Source: Oscillospiraceae bacterium
GTDB lineage: Bacteria; Bacillota; Clostridia; Oscillospirales; Ruminococcaceae
Length of the DNA: 21,501 bases
Assembly (NCBI GenBank): GCA_019423445.1
Contig: JAHZBJ010000028.1
Span: 1 to 21,501, forward strand
Direction: 5' to 3'
Shown: positions 19,997 to 21,501 of the stretch, piece by piece
Layout of the letters: each line of letters starts with the position of its first letter
How positions within the stretch are numbered: position 1 is the first letter of the stretch
Program-made: the position numbers and the translations under genes
The notes under the pieces: model-generated
What the model was told of the DNA's origin: nothing
The model's database searches: none
Seen by the model: the letters and a program-made list of their open reading frames with translations, nothing else

Positions 19997-20386
19997 ATGG
20001 AAGAAAACAACAGCGGAGCAGTTTCCCTAGAAGGAATGGCTACCCCTCAGGGGGGGACTCCAACGCATTACGGTAATGTGGACCCAGAAACCATCCAGGA
20101 GATTATTTCCCTCTCGGTGGGCAGCTATGCGGTGGTGGAGTTTTTGGTGGGCACCCAGAACATCGTCCGCAAGGAGGGAGTCCTCACCGCGGTGGGCGTG
20201 TCCTGGCTGGTCCTTTATGACGAAGGTACCGGAACTTCGGTGGTGTGCGATATGTATTCGGTAAAATTTGTCACCTACTTCGATCCGGGGGTTCGTCCCA
20301 CCCGCACCGATAATCTCCAGAGTGCCCAGCGCCAGATGAATGGGAATGGTTCCCGGGGGCGTTCCGGCCGGGGCGGCTGTCTGTAA
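19997..20386 (+). CDS. gerQ: Spore coat protein GerQ-like
   Basis: In Bacillus, GerQ is a coat protein needed for CwlJ to be placed at the spore surface. The 129-residue protein has a disordered start, a core at about 31-95 (ETIQEIISLSVGSYAVVEFLV... EGVLTAVGVSWLVLYDEGTGTSVVCDMYSVKFVTYFDPG) that follows the GerQ pattern of helix, beta strands, TG turn and final VxFVTYF strand, and an Asn/Gly/Arg tail ending GRGGCL. AAAGGAGG overlaps the cwlJ stop, so the genes form a coupled pair. The bacillary protein is longer (181) because of its N-terminal Gln/Tyr/Pro region, which is cross-linked in Bacillus; that region is absent here. Identification rests on core pattern plus the cwlJ neighbour. Confidence 0.75.
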   Translation: MEENNSGAVSLEGMATPQGGTPTHYGNVDPETIQEIISLSVGSYAVVEFLVGTQNIVRKEGVLTAVGVSWLVLYDEGTGTSVVCDMYSVKFVTYFDPGVRPTRTDNLQSAQRQMNGNGSRGRSGRGGCL

Positions 20387-20422
20387 GGCTGTGGTACGCC
20401 GGGAAAGAGACCAGTGAAAAAG

Positions 20423-20458
20423 AAGACCTCCCGCCTAGATACTCCGGCGGGGGGTCTT
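20423..20458. terminator. Bidirectional terminator between gerQ and dapF
   Basis: AAGACCTCCCGCC (20423-20435) pairs with GGCGGGGGGTCTT (20446-20458), one G-U pair, over a 10-base loop. On the - strand the stem is followed by TTCTTTTTC, a good T-tract for dapF. On the + strand the tail is weaker (ACTTTGC) but the stem alone would slow gerQ read-through. Position between two convergent genes fits a shared terminator. Confidence 0.85.
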
Positions 20459-20510
20459 ACTTTGCGTTGCCCCGGGTGGGTACTGCCGGAGCATCAGAAA
20501 GAGACGGGTT

Positions 20511-21368
20511 TTATGGTTCTTCCTCCCAGGGAAATTCTCCGGCGAAAACGGTGACGGCGGGTCCGGTCATGATGATGGTTCCGTCAGGGCGGCAGAGGAT
20601 GGACAACTCCCCGCCGGGGGACCGCACCGAGATTTCTTCCTCTGTGGTGCAAAGCCCAAGACGCACCGCGGCGGCGGCTGCGGCGCAGGCGCCGGTGCCG
20701 CAGGCCCAGGTCTCTCCGCTGCCCCGCTCCCACACCCGCAGGGAGATGGTCCGGGGACCCTCTACCCGTGCAAACTCCAGATTAATCCCCTCGGGGAAAA
20801 GAGGGAGGCTCTGGATCTCGGGCCCCAAAATGGACAGATCCAGCCTTTCCGGTTCTCTGCAGAAGATTACCCCGTGAGGATTCCCCATGGAAAGGGCCGT
20901 CAGAAGCCATTGTTGGTTTCCGGCAGAAAGAGGATATTCCGCCAGTTCCGGTAAGGAGGTACGGGCAGGGACGTCCTTCGGCCGAAAGGAGGGGCGGCCC
21001 ATCTCCACCTGGACCGCCGCCTCCCGTAAGCTGGCGGCAGAGAGAATCCGGACAGCCCGGATACCGGAAAGAGTCTCCAAAGTGATGGAGGCCTTTTTTG
21101 TCATTCCCTGGTCCCGGGCGAATTTTGCGGCGCAGCGACAGGCGTTGCCGCACATGGCGGCTTCGCTGCCGTCAGCGTTAAAGATCCGCATCCGAAAATC
21201 TGCCTGGGAGGAAGGGAGAATCAGCACCAGCCCGTCACTTCCCACGCCGAAGCGGCGGTGGCTGACCGCCCGGCTCAGGGCTTCGGGACAGCGGATGGGA
21301 CAGGCGGCGGCGTTTACATAGATGTAGTCGTTACCGGCGCCCTGCATTTTGACAAAGGGAACGAGCAT
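20511..21368 (-). CDS. dapF: Diaminopimelate epimerase
   Basis: DapF converts LL- to meso-diaminopimelate without cofactor, for lysine and for peptidoglycan crosslinks. The 285-residue protein starts MLVPFVKMQGAGNDYIYV and carries both active-site cysteines: C73 in NADGSEAAMCGNACRC and C223 in GSGETWACGTGACAAA. Length matches the family (about 275-285). The ATG (complement of 21366-21368) has AGGAGG 9 bases upstream. It is the only gene on this strand, convergent with gerQ, and ends near the shared hairpin. I could not find a convincing promoter in the 133 bases visible upstream. Confidence 0.98.
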   Translation of the reverse strand: MLVPFVKMQGAGNDYIYVNAAACPIRCPEALSRAVSHRRFGVGSDGLVLILPSSQADFRMRIFNADGSEAAMCGNACRCAAKFARDQGMTKKASITLETLSGIRAVRILSAASLREAAVQVEMGRPSFRPKDVPARTSLPELAEYPLSAGNQQWLLTALSMGNPHGVIFCREPERLDLSILGPEIQSLPLFPEGINLEFARVEGPRTISLRVWERGSGETWACGTGACAAAAAAVRLGLCTTEEEISVRSPGGELSILCRPDGTIIMTGPAVTVFAGEFPWEEEP

Positions 21369-21474
21369 GAAGCCAAACCTCCTGATTGCAAGATTGAGTT
21401 CTCCTCAGACAGTCTATTCCACCCAGAGGGGGAAGGGCACCGATCTTTGGGAGATTTCCCCAACAGATTCTTGA

Positions 21475-21499
21475 ACAAATTGTAAAATTTGTATTTTTT
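21475..21499 (+). other. AT-rich hairpin with T-run at the window end
   Basis: ACAAATT (21475-21481) pairs with AATTTGT (21486-21492) over a 4-base loop, then A and a run of six Ts. On the + strand this has terminator shape but a weak, AT-only stem. The region may equally belong to the dapF upstream control region. The window ends here, so it cannot be settled. Confidence 0.3.
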
Positions 21500-21501
21500 C
21501 A

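Noticed and set aside
21410..21440. T-box-like GGGTGGAA on the - strand ahead of dapF
   Set aside because: The T-box core needs GGGTGGNACCGCG; here the bases after GGGTGGAA do not match, and no terminator/antiterminator pair with a T-run lies between it and dapF.

Overview
The window reads as core chromosome of an endospore-forming, GC-rich member of the Clostridia, most likely an Oscillospiraceae gut anaerobe of the Flavonifractor/Lawsonibacter kind. This rests on the Firmicutes-type order rimP-nusA-ylxR-ylxQ-infB-rbfA-truB-ribF...rpsO-pnp, on three spore genes (spoVT, cwlJ, gerQ) and on the protein flavour. The genus is inference. There are no rRNA or tRNA genes, CRISPR arrays, insertion sequences or phage genes. 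All genes but the last (dapF) lie on the + strand.

Layout. 1-2155: lower Entner-Doudoroff pair, KDG kinase and a KDPG aldolase fused to a VOC-like domain, closed by a strong terminator. 2156-2958: spoVT, monocistronic, behind a good forespore (sigma-G type) promoter. 3016-10670: a long transcription/translation operon driven by one clear sigma-A promoter, with a short leader hairpin (rimP, nusA, rnpM/ylxR, ylxQ, infB, rbfA, truB, then ribF after a weak hairpin). 10713-11958: two lineage-specific genes between ribF and rpsO, a membrane-anchored protein with a duplicated NSQPFVK motif and a CFI-box protein. 12000-14799: rpsO and pnp, with their own promoter and two notable RNA hairpins. 14909-19466: a CNNM/CorC-type membrane protein, proB, proA and an uncharacterised membrane-anchored protein with a long Ser/Glu tail, ending at a strong terminator. 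19543-20386: cwlJ and gerQ, a spore-germination pair. 20423-21368: a shared bidirectional terminator and convergent dapF.

How it works together. The rimP-to-pnp block builds and runs the expression machinery (30S maturation, elongation/antitermination, initiation, tRNA pseudouridylation, flavin cofactors, S15 and PNPase). The proBA block makes proline, and dapF supplies meso-diaminopimelate for peptidoglycan or lysine. SpoVT acts late in the forespore. CwlJ and GerQ act in the coat and cortex layers during germination.

No wholly new multi-gene system was found. The best leads are the aldolase-VOC fusion, the conserved internal repeat in the 10713 protein, the two uncharacterised membrane-anchored proteins, and the RNA structures around rpsO and pnp.
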